Positions 23,972 through 24,950 of a stretch of 24,950 bases of DNA are shown here, in pieces. Where the stretch lies: positions 1 through 24,950 of the forward strand of contig JAADIC010000038.1 in NCBI GenBank assembly GCA_013151535.1, given 5' to 3'. Every line of letters starts with the position of its first letter. Position 1 is the first letter of the stretch. Position numbers and translations under genes: made by a program. The notes under the pieces are model-generated. The model had not been told where the DNA came from. It was given only the letters and a program-made list of their open reading frames with translations, and searched no databases. The DNA is from Alphaproteobacteria bacterium (GTDB lineage: Bacteria; Pseudomonadota; Alphaproteobacteria; Rhodobacterales; Rhodobacteraceae).

Positions 23972-24856
23972 TTATCCTTTCAATAGATGTTCCAACAAAT
24001 GGCATGAAAAATCATCCTCCAGGCTGTAACACCCACGATTCAAAGCATCAGAGACGACACTCAGTTTATCGACCGATGGTCGTTCTGAATATAAGACAAG
24101 ATTTACGTTGGCAAATCGCACGCAGCTTGTTGCTTCACCTGCATCACAGCCCCTTAACCAATTTTTTAGAGCTTGATCCGTATTCTTTTCGTCCCAATAT
24201 ATATTCGCCAGCCTGAGACAGGCATTACCAATTTGCCGGTCACACAAACCTTCCAGCCTTGAAACTCGTTGTTTTGTGACCAAAAAACTCGGGACATCAG
24301 CCTTTCTGTCACTCAAGAGTCTGCAGGCAGATTGAATGTTATTTTCGCATCCAAACAAAGAAGCGTCAAACAAATCACCCCAAGTATTTGGGTTTGGATT
24401 TCGCCCGACAACCTCAAGGCTGATCTTCTTGCACTGACGTAACTGACCCGTCGCACAACTTTTGTTCACGGCCTCAAATTTCGCGGCGAAATTGTCACTC
24501 TTTTCGAAATAGACCTGAAGTTTTCCGACCAAGAATTCATATTCTTCCAGAGAATTGCCCCGCGTAAGTGAGCCCAAATCTGAATACGCACTCCCAAGAA
24601 GATAACAAGATTGAGGATCATCTGGCGTGCATTTACCCGAATTGGCGTCAATGACGATTTGGACAAACTGCCGGGGCCGAAAACCCTTTTGCGAAAGATA
24701 ATCTTTAACTCTCGGATAACGAGAGAACATTGTGAGAATCTGCTGGCAACCCTCTTGCTGATTCAGTTGACAGCTTGCGACGGCCAAGTTTAGGGCCTTG
24801 TCGACAAGCTGATATCCACGGAGCTTGTTTTTTGGAAATGGGGATATTCCAAGCAA
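23972..24856 (-). CDS. Sel1/Hcp-like cysteine-pair repeat protein, possibly 5'-truncated
   Basis: A 294-codon frame whose product carries fourteen cysteines, all in pairs: 29/37, 76/84, 134/142, 170/178, 205/213, 237/245 and 276/285. Six pairs have exactly seven residues between them and the last has eight. This is the spacing of Helicobacter cysteine-rich proteins and other disulfide-stabilised Sel1-type repeats, where each pair ties two helices of a solenoid unit. Such proteins are normally exported, yet no signal peptide is visible here. The only start is a TTG at 24856, six codons after an in-frame TGA, with no good ribosome binding site. The 5' end is therefore either frameshifted, lost, or wrongly placed by me. 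Base composition is lower in GC than the core. Function unknown; a protein-binding scaffold is likely for the fold. Confidence 0.65.
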   Translation of the reverse strand: MLGISPFPKNKLRGYQLVDKALNLAVASCQLNQQEGCQQILTMFSRYPRVKDYLSQKGFRPRQFVQIVIDANSGKCTPDDPQSCYLLGSAYSDLGSLTRGNSLEEYEFLVGKLQVYFEKSDNFAAKFEAVNKSCATGQLRQCKKISLEVVGRNPNPNTWGDLFDASLFGCENNIQSACRLLSDRKADVPSFLVTKQRVSRLEGLCDRQIGNACLRLANIYWDEKNTDQALKNWLRGCDAGEATSCVRFANVNLVLYSERPSVDKLSVVSDALNRGCYSLEDDFSCHLLEHLLKG

Positions 24857-24950
24857 ATACTTACAGAGACCTCAGCGGAACTGAGGGATTCACATGGGAT
24901 TGATATTCGTGTAATTTCCGAGCATGAGAAAATCCTTTACGAGCCAGCCC
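24857..24950 (-). other. Right-edge stretch, possible 3' end of an upstream gene
   Basis: On the minus strand one frame is open from the edge (24950) for about 29 codons and ends in VNPSVPLRSL followed by TAA. It could be the tail of a gene outside the window. A small stem CCTCAG/CTGAGG lies near 24870-24886. Too short to assign. Confidence 0.2.

Overview
The window is a ribosomal-protein / RNA polymerase chromosome segment from an alphaproteobacterium, most likely of the Rhodobacterales (Roseobacter group). This rests on the style of the RpoB, RpoC, EF-G and EF-Tu proteins, the gene order rplJ-rplL-rpoB-rpoC...rpsL-rpsG-fusA-tuf-rpsJ-rplC-rplD-rplW, and the high GC of the core. Genus cannot be fixed by eye. 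The core genes all lie on the minus strand, so transcription runs from right to left.

Right to left: (1) 23972-24856 holds a cysteine-paired Sel1/Hcp-like repeat protein with no ATG start. (2) 22456-23928 holds a TetR regulator divergent from two small membrane proteins (the second is DUF3995-like), with two CATACG-type palindromes in the control region. (3) 22049-22399 is the promoter and long leader of rplJL, probably the L10 autoregulatory leader. (4) 12308-22048 carries rplJ, rplL, rpoB and rpoC, with conspicuous hairpins in the rplL-rpoB and rpoB-rpoC gaps and a terminator after rpoC. (5) 7845-12243 is an accessory block between rpoC and rpsL: a brnT-brnA toxin-antitoxin pair, a PadR regulator with a small membrane protein, a Xi-class glutathione transferase, and two tandem EamA transporters whose first 95 bp are nearly identical although the bodies have diverged. 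(6) 1281-7777 is a fused str + S10 operon driven by a near-consensus promoter: rpsL, rpsG, fusA, tuf, rpsJ, rplC, rplD, rplW. (7) A terminator closes this operon directly after rplW, followed by a structured repeat-like stretch (1061-1219). An unrecognised, lower-GC gene then runs off the left edge (1-924), where rplB would be expected.

The core genes make ribosomal proteins, two translation GTPases and the large polymerase subunits. Accessory genes sit at three breaks in this block: after rplW, between rpoC and rpsL, and upstream of rplJ. The best small-scale regulatory signals are a PadR palindrome that fills the spacer of the padR promoter, two palindromes covering face-to-face promoters at tetR, and predicted leaderless starts for brnT and tetR. 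No tRNA, rRNA, CRISPR array or complete insertion sequence was seen. I found no clear evidence of a wholly new system. The least explained items are the left-edge gene, the PadR/membrane-protein pair, the TetR/two-membrane-protein unit and the Cys-pair repeat protein.
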